Shown here piece by piece: positions 8,006 through 16,580 of a DNA stretch of 64,000 nt. The position numbers were made by a program, and so were the translations under genes. The notes beneath the pieces are model-generated. The model was given only the letters and a program-made list of their open reading frames with translations. It did no database searches and had not been told where the DNA came from. Every line of letters begins with the position of its first letter. Position 1 is the stretch's first letter. Origin of the DNA: Myxococcota bacterium (GTDB taxonomy: Bacteria; Myxococcota_A; UBA796; UBA2385); contig JAKLKF010000001.1 of assembly GCA_023150805.1 (NCBI GenBank), positions 62,001-126,000 of the forward strand, read 5' to 3'.

Positions 8006-11000
8006 ATGGGTCATGCGCACGACGACGACTTCCACCGCTGGTGGACGGTCTCCGAGGACGAGCAGGCCGCCACCGTGCTCGCCGGCCGCTACCGCCTGCT
8101 CTCGCCTCTGGGCCAGGGCGGCGGCGGCGAGGTCTTCGTCGCCCTGGACCTGCTGGAGGGCCGCGAGGTCGCGGTCAAGCGCCTGCGCGCCGTGGGCGAG
8201 GCCGGCCAGGCCCGCGTGCGGCGCGAGGTGGGGGCGCTGCGCCTGCTCGATCTGCCCGGAGTCGTGCGCATCCTGGACGACGGCGTGCACGAGGGGCGCG
8301 CCTTCCTGGTGATGGAGCGGGTCGTCGGCGCGCCCTTCCCCGGCGAGGGGCGGGTGGGCTGGCCGGCGCTCGAGGGCCCCACCACCTCGCTGCTGCGCAC
8401 CCTGGCCCGCGTGCACGAGGCCGGCGTCGTGCACCGCGACGTGAAGCCCGGCAACGTGCTGGTCACCGCGGACGGCCAGGCCGTGCTGCTGGACTTCGGC
8501 CTGGCGCGCGGCGACGCGGTGGGCCCCACCATCACGCGGACCGGCGCCGTGATGGGCACGCCCCGCTACCTGGCCCCCGAGCAGCTCGTAGGCGAGCGCG
8601 CCGGCCCGCGCGCCGACCTCTACGCCGTCGGCGTCATGCTCTACGAGGCCCTGGCCGGCTGTCCCCCGCACGAGGCCGACGACCTGGAGGGCCTGTGGCG
8701 CCTGCGCCTGCGCGAGACGCCCCTGCCCCTGGACCGGCGGGTCCCCGAGCTGCCCCCCAACCTGGTCGAGCTGGTCGCCCGACTGCTGGCCATCGACCCC
8801 GCCGCCCGCCCCGCCACCGCCACCGCCGCCCTGGACGCGCTGTCGCCCGCCGCCCCCCACGGCGGCCGGATGCTGCCCTGGCTGGGCTCCCGCGCCATCG
8901 TCGACGCCCTGGTCGCCACCGCGAGCGAGGGACGGCCGCTGGACCTGCACGGCCCGCCCGGCAGCGGCCGCACCACCGCTCTGCGCGAGGCCGGCGCCGT
9001 CCTGGCCGCCCAGGGCCACCGTGTCGCCTGGGCCCGCCCCGGCGGCGCCCCCTTCCAGAGCCTGGGCCCGCTGCTGGACCTGCCCGAGGCCGGGGCCGCC
9101 CCCGACGCGATGCAGGCCGCCCGCGCCAGCCTGGACGCCTTCCTCCAGGCCGGCGGCGTCCTGCTGGTCGACGGCCCCGGCTCCCTCGACCGCTGGAGCC
9201 GCGGCCTGCTGGGCCAGGTGACCGGCGCCGTCCTGACCGCCGTCGACGCGCCGGTCCCCGGCCGCGCCACGCTCGCCCTGCCCGCCCTCTCCACCGCGGA
9301 CCTGCTCCCCCTCTTCCACGGCCCCGAGCGCCTGCTCCACCTGCCCTCGGACGCCGCCTCCGAGCTGCACCGCCGCAGCCGCGGCCTGCCCGGCGCCGTC
9401 GTCGCCGAGCTGCGCGCCTGGATCGCCGCCGGCCTGTGCGCCTGGGACGAGGGCCGCCTGTGCACGACGCGCGAGGCCCTGGACCGCCTGCGCGCCGGCC
9501 TGCGCCCCCGCGCCGACGAGGTCCACCTGGCCCCCCTGCCGCTGGACGAGGGCCAGCGCGCCTTGCTGGCCTGGATCCAGCTCGCCGGCGCCCACGCCCA
9601 CCCCGACCTGCTCGCCCGCGTCGTCGGACGCCCCCGCTGGCAGCTCGACCTGGAGCTGGCCGAGCTGGCCGACCTGGGCGCCCTGCGCGCCGAGGAGACC
9701 GGCGGCGTCGTGCTCCTGGTCGACCACGACCTGGCCGCCTCCTGGCCCGGCGAGCTGCGCCGCGACGCCCACGCCGCCCTGGCCGGGGCCCTGCCGCCCG
9801 GCACCGAGGGCCGCCTCTTCCACGTCCTGGCCTCGGGCTTGCTCTCCGACCTGGCCGACGAGGCCCTGGCCACCGCCCACCGCCACCGCCAGCGCGGCCG
9901 GGTCGGCGAGGCCGAGGCGACCCTGCGCGAGGCCGCCCGCGCCCTGCGCCGCGAGGGCGACGCCGCCGGCGAGGCCCGCCTGCTGCCCGCCCTGGTCCGC
10001 ACCGCCGTGGCCGCCAGCACCCTGCGCGCCGCCGAGCGCGCCCGCTACGAGGTCCAGCGCGCCCTGGCCCCTCCCCCCTGGCTCCTCCCCCTCTGCGAGG
10101 CCGCCGTCCTGGCCCGCAGCGGGGATCCCGACCAGGCCCTGGCCGACACCGCCGCCCTGGGCCCCCTGCCTGACCCCGAGGCCGAGCTGGCCCGCCAGCA
10201 CGTGCGCATGCTGGCCGCCCAGCACCGCCCCGAGGCCGCCGAGGCCGTCATCGAGGACCTGCGCAGCCTGTCCGAAGCCCGCGGCGACACCGAGCTGGCC
10301 GGCCTGGTCCCCATGTGGCGGGGACTCTTGCGCTTCCGCCAGGGCCGCTACCAGGAAGCCGCCGCCCTGCACGAGCAGAGCGCCGCCCTGCGCACCCAGC
10401 AGCTCGGCCGCCTCTCCGCCCGCGTCAACGCCGCGATGGCCTGGCTGGAGGCCGGCGACCTCGATCGCGCCGAGCACCTCGCCCGCCTGATCGTCGCCGA
10501 GGCCGCCGAGACCCGCGCCCCCTACTACGAGGTCCAAGGCGAGTGGGTCCAGCGCAGCGCCCGCGCCAGCCGCCGCGACGGCGCCCTCCCCGACTGGGAG
10601 CTGGTGCAGGCCGTCCAGGCCCTGGGCGACCCCGCCCGGATCGGCGTCGTCTGCATGACCGAGGCCGTGATCGCCTGGCACGCCGGGCAGAAGGAGGAGT
10701 GCGTGCGCCTGGCGAGGCTGGCGAAGGAGGGGCATGAGCGGGCGGGGAACCACGAAGGGTCCCTGTGGGCCGAGGCGGCCCTGGCGATGGCGGACCCGGA
10801 GTGGGAGGGGGATGTCGAGAGGATGGTGGCGGCGGCGACAGAGATGTCCGCCGAGGTGGCCCTGGATGTCCTGGGGATGCTGGCGGCGGCGGGTCGCGTG
10901 GGGGACGAAGTTGCGCCAGTCGCCAAAAAGTCACGTGCGAACGTGAAGTCCCTCGTCGCCCGTGGCATGCTCTCGCCCGTCGAATCGCTGGACCGGGTCC

Positions 11001-11023
11001 TGGTCCGAGGAGGCTGTGCATGA
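8006..11023 (+). CDS. Ser/Thr protein kinase with NTPase and TPR-like domains
   Basis: This 1005-residue soluble protein has an active-looking eukaryotic-type kinase domain at about 27-290: G-loop LGQGGGGEV, Lys58 (EVAVKRL), HRDVKPGN (D145), LDFGLA and the APE-like LAPEQL. A STAND/AAA-like NTPase segment follows, with P-loop GPPGSGRTTAL, in which Arg322 replaces the Walker A lysine. LLVDGPG may be the Walker B region. The remainder is Ala/Leu/Arg-rich helical hairpins typical of TPR repeats (about 560-990). The ATG at 8006 suits the domain start. A close paralogue at 23442 lacks the NTPase segment. The stop overlaps the next lipoprotein gene (ATGA). Confidence 0.9.
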   Translation: MGHAHDDDFHRWWTVSEDEQAATVLAGRYRLLSPLGQGGGGEVFVALDLLEGREVAVKRLRAVGEAGQARVRREVGALRLLDLPGVVRILDDGVHEGRAFLVMERVVGAPFPGEGRVGWPALEGPTTSLLRTLARVHEAGVVHRDVKPGNVLVTADGQAVLLDFGLARGDAVGPTITRTGAVMGTPRYLAPEQLVGERAGPRADLYAVGVMLYEALAGCPPHEADDLEGLWRLRLRETPLPLDRRVPELPPNLVELVARLLAIDPAARPATATAALDALSPAAPHGGRMLPWLGSRAIVDALVATASEGRPLDLHGPPGSGRTTALREAGAVLAAQGHRVAWARPGGAPFQSLGPLLDLPEAGAAPDAMQAARASLDAFLQAGGVLLVDGPGSLDRWSRGLLGQVTGAVLTAVDAPVPGRATLALPALSTADLLPLFHGPERLLHLPSDAASELHRRSRGLPGAVVAELRAWIAAGLCAWDEGRLCTTREALDRLRAGLRPRADEVHLAPLPLDEGQRALLAWIQLAGAHAHPDLLARVVGRPRWQLDLELAELADLGALRAEETGGVVLLVDHDLAASWPGELRRDAHAALAGALPPGTEGRLFHVLASGLLSDLADEALATAHRHRQRGRVGEAEATLREAARALRREGDAAGEARLLPALVRTAVAASTLRAAERARYEVQRALAPPPWLLPLCEAAVLARSGDPDQALADTAALGPLPDPEAELARQHVRMLAAQHRPEAAEAVIEDLRSLSEARGDTELAGLVPMWRGLLRFRQGRYQEAAALHEQSAALRTQQLGRLSARVNAAMAWLEAGDLDRAEHLARLIVAEAAETRAPYYEVQGEWVQRSARASRRDGALPDWELVQAVQALGDPARIGVVCMTEAVIAWHAGQKEECVRLARLAKEGHERAGNHEGSLWAEAALAMADPEWEGDVERMVAAATEMSAEVALDVLGMLAAAGRVGDEVAPVAKKSRANVKSLVARGMLSPVESLDRVLVRGGCA

Positions 11024-11922
11024 CGATGATCGCTAGCCTGGTGCTGATGGTGGCCTGCGGAGAGGTGCCGGACCCCGAGACACCGGCGCAGGTGCCACCC
11101 AAGCAAGACCCGCCTCCAGCGGAACGGAGTCCTACCGATGAGTTGACGATGGCTGCCGCTGCGGCCTTGCCCATCGGTGACGGCCCGACCGAGTTCCGCG
11201 TCGAAGACGACCTGGTAGGTCTCGGGTTCCGCATCGATGGCGGCGAGCACATCTACATGTTTCAGGCTGCAGTCCCCGCGGGGACAAACGAAGCAGAAGC
11301 CGACTGGGACGCCGCGACCGACTCAATCCAGACCTGGCCGTCGGGGTGCTCGCCAGACCAGTTGACCCTCACACCCGCCCTGTGCACCGTCGCGGTTCCG
11401 CTGAAGGTCTTCGCGGCGGATGGGAGCTCGACCGTCTGCACGACCGCAAACCAGGGAACCGACGGCTGCCCCAGACTCATGGCCGACCACTTCCTTGACG
11501 ATTTGAAGGTGAACATCGGGCATCGCATCAAGAGGGATTCCTTCAACTACCCGGATATCTCGCACGCAAGCGCCACGGTGCCAGGCGGTACCTCCTGGTC
11601 CGCTGAGACCCTGACGGACTGCAAGGACAAGAAGGGAGCGACCGATACCACGCGGAACGATGCCTACCACATCGGGGAAGACCGCGTGTGGCAACACATG
11701 CTGGTGAGTGGCAACATCCGGATTGCCAAGGTTGTGCATTTCGCCGCGAACCTCCAGCCGGGGCCCTCGGAGCGGTTGACGCACGTCCTCAACTGGCCGA
11801 GTGAAGTTGCTCCCTCCCCAGAGCTCACGCCGTGGTGCGACCAGGTCGATGCATGGTGCAAGAACGCCGGAGGGTCGGCCCGCCCGTGCTACTACGCCGA
11901 GCTGACCTTCACCTACCCGTAG
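11020..11922 (+). CDS. Hypothetical lipoprotein, atypical composition
   Basis: This 300-residue protein begins at an ATG that overlaps the kinase stop by 4 nt. The signal MTMIASLVLMVACGE has its lipobox Cys at 13 and no basic residues. The mature part contains several Cys (PSGCSPDQL, ALCTVAV, STVCTTA, DGCPRLM, DAWCKN, ARPCYYAEL) and no domain that could be named. Its codons contain visibly more A and T in third positions than the kinase gene before it, for example in the stretch 11460-11720. This suggests a different history, although translational coupling to the kinase argues for a functional link. Confidence 0.7.
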   Translation: MTMIASLVLMVACGEVPDPETPAQVPPKQDPPPAERSPTDELTMAAAAALPIGDGPTEFRVEDDLVGLGFRIDGGEHIYMFQAAVPAGTNEAEADWDAATDSIQTWPSGCSPDQLTLTPALCTVAVPLKVFAADGSSTVCTTANQGTDGCPRLMADHFLDDLKVNIGHRIKRDSFNYPDISHASATVPGGTSWSAETLTDCKDKKGATDTTRNDAYHIGEDRVWQHMLVSGNIRIAKVVHFAANLQPGPSERLTHVLNWPSEVAPSPELTPWCDQVDAWCKNAGGSARPCYYAELTFTYP

Positions 11923-11940
11923 GGAGTTCCGACCCTACAA

Positions 11941-12045
11941 ACCGCCAAGAGGCCAAGAAGCCAAGACGCCAAGGGGGGCGAGGGTCGCCTCGCGGGTGAG
12001 GGCCGGAGCCGCCTCTACCTCTTGGCCCCTTGGCTCCTTGGCGGT
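11941..12045. repeat. Inverted-repeat block built of GCCAAGA-type units
   Basis: The left arm (11941-11974) starts ACCGCCAAGAGGCCAAGAAG and contains four GCCAAG units spaced 8 nt apart. The right arm (12018-12045) ends CTTGGCGGT and contains three CTTGGC units. The arms are imperfect reverse complements with a 43-nt loop. They lie between the lipoprotein gene and the 3' end of the GxxExxY gene. Arrays of this kind near GxxExxY genes are familiar from other genomes (from memory). It may also act as a transcription terminator. Confidence 0.7.
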
Positions 12046-12112
12046 GATGAGAAGGGTGGGCATACCAGTAATCTCCGGCCTCGCGATCCCCAAGACCACG
12101 TAGATCCCTGCC

Positions 12113-12502
12113 TCACCGGCTCCAGACGACGCGCTCGATGCCGTCCTTCATCAGCGACGCCCGGAAGTTGAGGAGGAGGCCCAACGGGGTCTCCAGCGCC
12201 TTGAGGTACGAGATGAGCTGCGCGCGGTGGGCGCCGTGGAGCTGGTCGACGGTCTTGAGCTCGACGGGCAGGCGCTCGCCGACGACGATGTCGACCTTGC
12301 CGAAGCCGACCATGACGCCCTTGTAGTAGACCTCGACCGGCGCCTGCTTGCGGTGCGGGATGCCGCGCAGCTCCAGCTCGACGGAGAGGGCTTGCTCGTA
12401 CACCCCCTCGCCGAAGCCGGGGCCGAGGGTGCGGTGCACCTCGATGGCGGCGCCGATGGTGGCCCGGGCGAGGGCATCCAGCTCGGCATCGGGCTCGATC
12501 AT
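12113..12502 (-). CDS. GxxExxY protein (PD-(D/E)XK-like)
   Basis: This 129-residue protein carries the motif that names its family, GPGFGEGVYE (G-x-x-E-x-x-Y), near residues 27-36. GFGKVDIVVGERLPVELKTV (about 67-86) follows, with the Asp...Glu-x-Lys arrangement of PD-(D/E)XK nucleases. The C-terminal LLNFRASLMKDGIERVV is also typical. The biological role of the family is unknown, and a nuclease or nucleic-acid function is only suggested by the fold. The ATG overlaps the stop of the large FG-GAP protein by 4 nt. The flanking inverted-repeat array hints that gene and repeats travel together. Confidence 0.9.
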   Translation of the reverse strand: MIEPDAELDALARATIGAAIEVHRTLGPGFGEGVYEQALSVELELRGIPHRKQAPVEVYYKGVMVGFGKVDIVVGERLPVELKTVDQLHGAHRAQLISYLKALETPLGLLLNFRASLMKDGIERVVWSR

Positions 12503-15500
12503 GCGCCCCTCCTCCTTCTCGCCAGGCCCAGCAGACCCAGCGCCGCCAGTCCGGCCGCCGCACCGCCGCCACCGCCGCAGCCGCAGCCGCCCGCGTAGGC
12601 ACCGCTGGGGGCGGGATCGTCGACGTCGGTGTTGTAGCCGGAGGGCAGGGGGTGGTGGTAGTTGCCGGTGTTCTGCGGGTCGTGGCCGAAGCTGGCCCAC
12701 TCGACGCGGGCGCCGGCGGGGGAGGTGGTGCGCCAGGCGAAGACCCAGCCCTGGCGGGTGACCACCACGACGTCCAGGCTGCCGTCGCCGTCCACGTCGC
12801 CCACCGCGGGGCTGCCGAGCACCCACTGGCCGGTGAACTTGGGCCAGCCGTCGGGCTGCTGGCCGTCGACGTTCCAGGCGTGCACCATGAAGCCGCCCGA
12901 GCCGCTGATGACCTCGGGCAGGTCGTCTCCGTCCAGGTCGGCGATGGCGGGGTTCATGAAGAACTGGAGATCCTCGATCACACGGGGCCAGCCGGGCAGG
13001 TACTCGCCGGTGGCGCCCGACCAGGCGCCGACCCCGTGGTCGAAGGGGGCGCGCTTGCCGTCCTGGAGCTGGGCCAGGGCGTAGCCGGTGCCCACGCCGC
13101 CGGTCACCAGGTCGGGCGTGCCGTCAAGGTCGAGATCCCCGAAGCTGCTGCTGTTGATGAGGGGGAAGAGGGCGGCGTCGTTCATGTTGCTGTCGGAGCC
13201 GTAGCCGTCGGCGGCGAGGATGGCGGTCCACCGCTCGGTCCCGTCGCCGTGGAAGAGGGGCAGGTCGCCGGCCAGGGTGTGGGCGGTCAGCTCCAGGCTG
13301 CCGTCACCGTCCACGTCCGCCAGGGCGGGGCTGGCGGGCACGCCCTCGCCCACGTAGGGCAGGGCCTGCGTGTAGGCCCCGAAGACGCTCTGCGGCCAGC
13401 CGGGAAGGAAAGCGCCGCGCGGGTCGGCGTTGCCCAGACCGGAGATGGCGTAGATGGGGCCCGTCGTGCTGGACAGGGTCTCCTGGGTGCCGATCACGAC
13501 GTCCAGCGTGCCGTCTCCGTCCACGTCGCCCAGGGCGGGCGAGGAGATGATGCGGCTGCCCGAGGAGAGGTCGGCCGGATCGGCGTCCCCGGTGCCACCG
13601 CCGGCGTCGGGCCAGCAGGGACAGACCGGCCAGCCGGCCACCTCGCTGCCGTCGTGGTGCAGGGCGTACAGGCGTTGGTCCATGCCGGCCTGCACGATCT
13701 CCAGGTCCCCGTCGCCGTCCAGGTCGCCCAGGGCGGGCGAGGAGAAGAAGCCGTCGTCCCACAGCCGCTCCTCGTCGGTGGGGGCCTTGGGGCGCTGTGC
13801 GAAGGGGAAGCCGGGCAGCACCTGGCCCAGGTGGTCCAGGGCGTACAGCTCGCCCCGCAGGGTGGCGACCACGGCCTCGACGTCACCGTCCCCGTCGAGG
13901 TCGCCGGCGGCCGGGCTGGCGACGACGGACGGAGACAGGTCCAGGCCCAGCGCCTGCCAGCCGGGCGCGTCGCGGTGGTTCGCTGGATTGTCTGTGTCCA
14001 CCTCGGCCAGGGTGCCCAGGCGCACGGGCCAGCCGGGCAGCGGGCTGCCGTCGCCGCGCAGGGCGTGCACGGAGCCGTCGGCGTCGGCCAGCAGGATGTC
14101 CAGCGTCCCGTCACCGTCCAGGTCGACCAGGTTGGGGCTGGCCTCCATGCTGGGGCCGAGCTTCATGGGGAAGCCGGGAAGGGCGTCGGGATCGTCGACC
14201 ACGTAGACCGCACGCCGGGCGCGGCCGGTGCGACCCTCCTGGTCGGTGACGGTCAGCTTGAAGGTGACGGTGTGGCGGTTGACCCGCTCCTCGCGGTCCA
14301 CCTGGTCGTCGCCGGGCGGGTGATCCTCGATGGCCTGGGCGGGGTCGAAGGAGACGGTGGACGGATCCCAGGTGGCCAGGGCACCGTCGGCCTCGCCCGC
14401 GCCGCTGGCGATCACTGTCCAGGTCTGGGGATCGACGCCCTCGCCCACCTCGACCGTCCACGACGCCACCCCGCCGCGGGCCTGGACGGAGCCCCGCAGC
14501 TCGACCGTGGCACCGGTGCCGACCAGGTCGAACCAGTCGGGGTCGGTCAGCTCGGCCTGGGGGGGGATCTCGCCCGCCGCCACGGCCTCGACCGCCCGCC
14601 AGGCCGACAGCCGCCCTTCGCCGAAGTAGCGGTCCCAGCCGGGCTGGCTCGGGTAGTAGGCGCTGCCCTCCTCCTGGCTCTCCGGCACGGAGATGTCGTC
14701 GACCGCGCCGACCAGCACCTGGAACAGCTCGCCGGCCGAGAGGTCCACCCCCCGGTCGCGGGCGGTGGAGAGGACCAGGCCGGCCACGCCCGAGGTGATG
14801 GCGGTCGCGCCCGAGGAGCAGCCCCAGGCCGAGGTGGACAGGTCGAGCCGGGCGCCGTGGTTCGTACAGTTGCTGTAGGCCATGTACGTCGTGGCCTCTT
14901 CGGCGTCGGTGTCCGGCCCCACCGCGTGGACGTACAGAGTGCGCTCCACCCAGCCCGGGGCGTTGGGGTGGTAGGCGACCTCGTCGGCGGCGCTGGCGAC
15001 GACCAGCACGTCGTGGTCCCAGGCGTAGGAGATCGCGGCGGTGGCGTAGGTGGGGTGGTTGACGGTGCCCAGCGCCTCCTGGATGACGGCGGCGCCGTTG
15101 TCCACGGCGTAGAGCACGGCGCCGGCGAAGTTGCTGCCGTCGGCGACGAAGCTGTCACCGACCCGCAGGGGCAGGACGAAGCAGTTGGGGCAGGAGCCGA
15201 TGCCGCCCTCGCCGTCGTTGCCCTTGGCCGCCGCCTCGCGCGCCTCGTAGGTGCCGTGGTCGTAGCGGGTGTCGTCGTAGGCGTCGTTGTCGTCGTCGAA
15301 GAAGTCCCAGCCGGCGATGTCGTCGACGTAGCCGTTGCCGTCGTCGTCCACGCCGTCGCTGAAGGCGGCGAGCAGGTCGCTGGCGTCCAGGTGGCCGTCG
15401 GCCCGGTCCTGGCCGGCGGTGACGGAGACGCGGGGGTCGGCCGCCCAGTCGTCGACGTTGACGAAGCCGCTGCCGTCGGCGTCATGGCTGAGGAAGGGCT

Positions 15501-15864
15501 TGCCCGAGGCGTCCTGGGGCAGGGGCAGCTCGCCCAGGTTCAGGGCGATCTTGTCCCGGACCTTGGTGTCGTCCCAGAAGTAGCCGCTGTCGAGCACGGC
15601 CAGCACGACGTCGGTGCGCCCGGTGCTGGTGCGCCAGGCGCGGTCGGCGCCCACGCCGGTCCCGGTGGACAGCTCCTCGGTGCGCACCAGGGCCTGCCAC
15701 TTGGCCGGCACGTAGGACAGGAGCACCCAGTCCTGCTCCAGGTCGGCGGGGCAGAGGTCGGGGCGGTCGGGGGTGCCGCACTCCGGCTGGAGCGCCAGGG
15801 GCAGGTCGGCCAGCGCGGGGCCGGCGGCGCAGAGTGCGAGGAGGAGCAGGATCGGGCGAGGCAC
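12499..15864 (-). CDS. Secreted subtilase-like FG-GAP protein with MYXO-CTERM, probably catalytically dead
   Basis: This 1121-residue protein starts at a GTG. It has a signal peptide (LLLLALCAAGPALA), an S8 peptidase-like domain (about 80-370), a PKD/immunoglobulin-like region (about 430-540), at least eight FG-GAP/VCBS repeats of the type LVDLDGDGTLD (about 550-1060), a Gly-Cys-rich linker and a C-terminal hydrophobic segment ending ARRRRGA, as in MYXO-CTERM sorting signals. Asp92 (LAVLDSG) and His203 (YDHGTYEA) of the triad are present. The serine motif reads SSGATAITSGVAG, with Thr354 where Ser is expected, and the oxyanion Asn position holds Asp294 (VVASAADE). It is probably a surface adhesin or scaffold rather than a protease. 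It is translationally coupled to the GxxExxY gene. Confidence 0.88.
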   Translation of the reverse strand: MPRPILLLLALCAAGPALADLPLALQPECGTPDRPDLCPADLEQDWVLLSYVPAKWQALVRTEELSTGTGVGADRAWRTSTGRTDVVLAVLDSGYFWDDTKVRDKIALNLGELPLPQDASGKPFLSHDADGSGFVNVDDWAADPRVSVTAGQDRADGHLDASDLLAAFSDGVDDDGNGYVDDIAGWDFFDDDNDAYDDTRYDHGTYEAREAAAKGNDGEGGIGSCPNCFVLPLRVGDSFVADGSNFAGAVLYAVDNGAAVIQEALGTVNHPTYATAAISYAWDHDVLVVASAADEVAYHPNAPGWVERTLYVHAVGPDTDAEEATTYMAYSNCTNHGARLDLSTSAWGCSSGATAITSGVAGLVLSTARDRGVDLSAGELFQVLVGAVDDISVPESQEEGSAYYPSQPGWDRYFGEGRLSAWRAVEAVAAGEIPPQAELTDPDWFDLVGTGATVELRGSVQARGGVASWTVEVGEGVDPQTWTVIASGAGEADGALATWDPSTVSFDPAQAIEDHPPGDDQVDREERVNRHTVTFKLTVTDQEGRTGRARRAVYVVDDPDALPGFPMKLGPSMEASPNLVDLDGDGTLDILLADADGSVHALRGDGSPLPGWPVRLGTLAEVDTDNPANHRDAPGWQALGLDLSPSVVASPAAGDLDGDGDVEAVVATLRGELYALDHLGQVLPGFPFAQRPKAPTDEERLWDDGFFSSPALGDLDGDGDLEIVQAGMDQRLYALHHDGSEVAGWPVCPCWPDAGGGTGDADPADLSSGSRIISSPALGDVDGDGTLDVVIGTQETLSSTTGPIYAISGLGNADPRGAFLPGWPQSVFGAYTQALPYVGEGVPASPALADVDGDGSLELTAHTLAGDLPLFHGDGTERWTAILAADGYGSDSNMNDAALFPLINSSSFGDLDLDGTPDLVTGGVGTGYALAQLQDGKRAPFDHGVGAWSGATGEYLPGWPRVIEDLQFFMNPAIADLDGDDLPEVISGSGGFMVHAWNVDGQQPDGWPKFTGQWVLGSPAVGDVDGDGSLDVVVVTRQGWVFAWRTTSPAGARVEWASFGHDPQNTGNYHHPLPSGYNTDVDDPAPSGAYAGGCGCGGGGGAAAGLAALGLLGLARRRRGA

Positions 15865-15966
15865 GGGCGACTTCCCACAGCGAGGGGGGCGCCCAGCCTA
15901 CACGCCGGGCGCGTCGCGCGGGCGTCGCACAGATGTCGCAACAACCGTCTCAGCGCGGCGCGACCG

Positions 15967-16482
15967 TCAGCCGGAGGACTCGCTCAGCGCCTGCTGCTGG
16001 GCCTCGGACAGGCCGGGGTGGGACTCAGGCTCCAGCGTGCGCACGGTCAGCACCGGGCAGTTGGCGCGGCGGATGACGCTCTCGGCGACGCTGCCCTCGA
16101 CCAGGCGGCGCAGGCCCTTGCGGCCGTGGGTGCCCATGATGATCATGCTGGAGCCCACGCGGGTGCAGGCGTTGAGGATCGCCTCGGTGACGTCGCCGTG
16201 CTCGAGCGCGATGCTGACGGCGCAGCCGGCGTCCTTGAAGATCTGCACGAAGGGCTCGAGGTGCTGGCGGGCGTCGTCGTCCAGGTACTCCACCGCCTTG
16301 ACCGCGCCCTCGCTGCCGTGGGGGTGGATCATCGTGTCGGGCGACAGGCCGGCGGGCAGCTTGACGACGTAGAGCAGGACGACGTCGCTGCCCAGGCGAC
16401 CGGCCAGGTCGGCGGCGCTGGCGACCACCTCGTAGGCGCAGCCGGTGAAGTCGACGGGGACCAGGATGGTGTCCTTCTGCAT
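15967..16482 (-). CDS. Universal stress protein (UspA family, ATP-binding type)
   Basis: This 171-residue single Usp domain starts with MQKDTILVPVDFTG. The C-terminal motif MGTHGRKGLRRLVEGSVAES fits G-2x-G-9x-G(S/T), the ATP-binding signature of the MJ0577-like branch. ATG 16482 is chosen because GGAGGT sits directly upstream, whereas the upstream in-frame start lacks one. A sigma-54-like promoter at 16515-16530 would start transcription about 22 nt before the ATG. The protein is cytoplasmic and probably made under stress or nutrient limitation. It is divergent from the rhodanese gene. Confidence 0.92.
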   Translation of the reverse strand: MQKDTILVPVDFTGCAYEVVASAADLAGRLGSDVVLLYVVKLPAGLSPDTMIHPHGSEGAVKAVEYLDDDARQHLEPFVQIFKDAGCAVSIALEHGDVTEAILNACTRVGSSMIIMGTHGRKGLRRLVEGSVAESVIRRANCPVLTVRTLEPESHPGLSEAQQQALSESSG

Positions 16483-16514
16483 GAGACCTCCAGCGGGTAG
16501 GTGCATCTCCTCGT

Positions 16515-16530
16515 AGCAAGGCCCGGGCCA
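16515..16530 (-). promoter_or_regulatory. Sigma-54-type promoter of the usp gene
   Basis: The minus strand reads TGGCCCG-GGCC-TTGCT, one mismatch from the -24/-12 consensus TGGCACG-N4-TTGCW, with exact GG-to-GC spacing. The predicted start is near 16504, between the element and the Shine-Dalgarno sequence of the usp gene. Confidence 0.7.
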
Positions 16531-16534
16531 GCAC

Positions 16535-16550
16535 TGGCACGCGGCTTGCT
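16535..16550 (+). promoter_or_regulatory. Sigma-54-type promoter of the rhodanese gene
   Basis: The plus strand reads TGGCACG-CGGC-TTGCT, a perfect match to the sigma-54 consensus. The predicted start near 16561 leaves a short leader containing GGAGGT before the GTG at 16581. It is separated by 4 nt from the divergent usp promoter. Confidence 0.8.
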
Positions 16551-16580
16551 CAGGCCCCGCCCCGATCCCCTGGAGGTCCC

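Noticed and set aside
12652-16500. A 1282-codon plus-strand frame across the subtilase-like gene and usp
   Set aside because: It is antisense to recognised domains on the minus strand, is Gly/Val/Ala/His-rich without motifs, and runs through two separate genes and the divergent promoter region.
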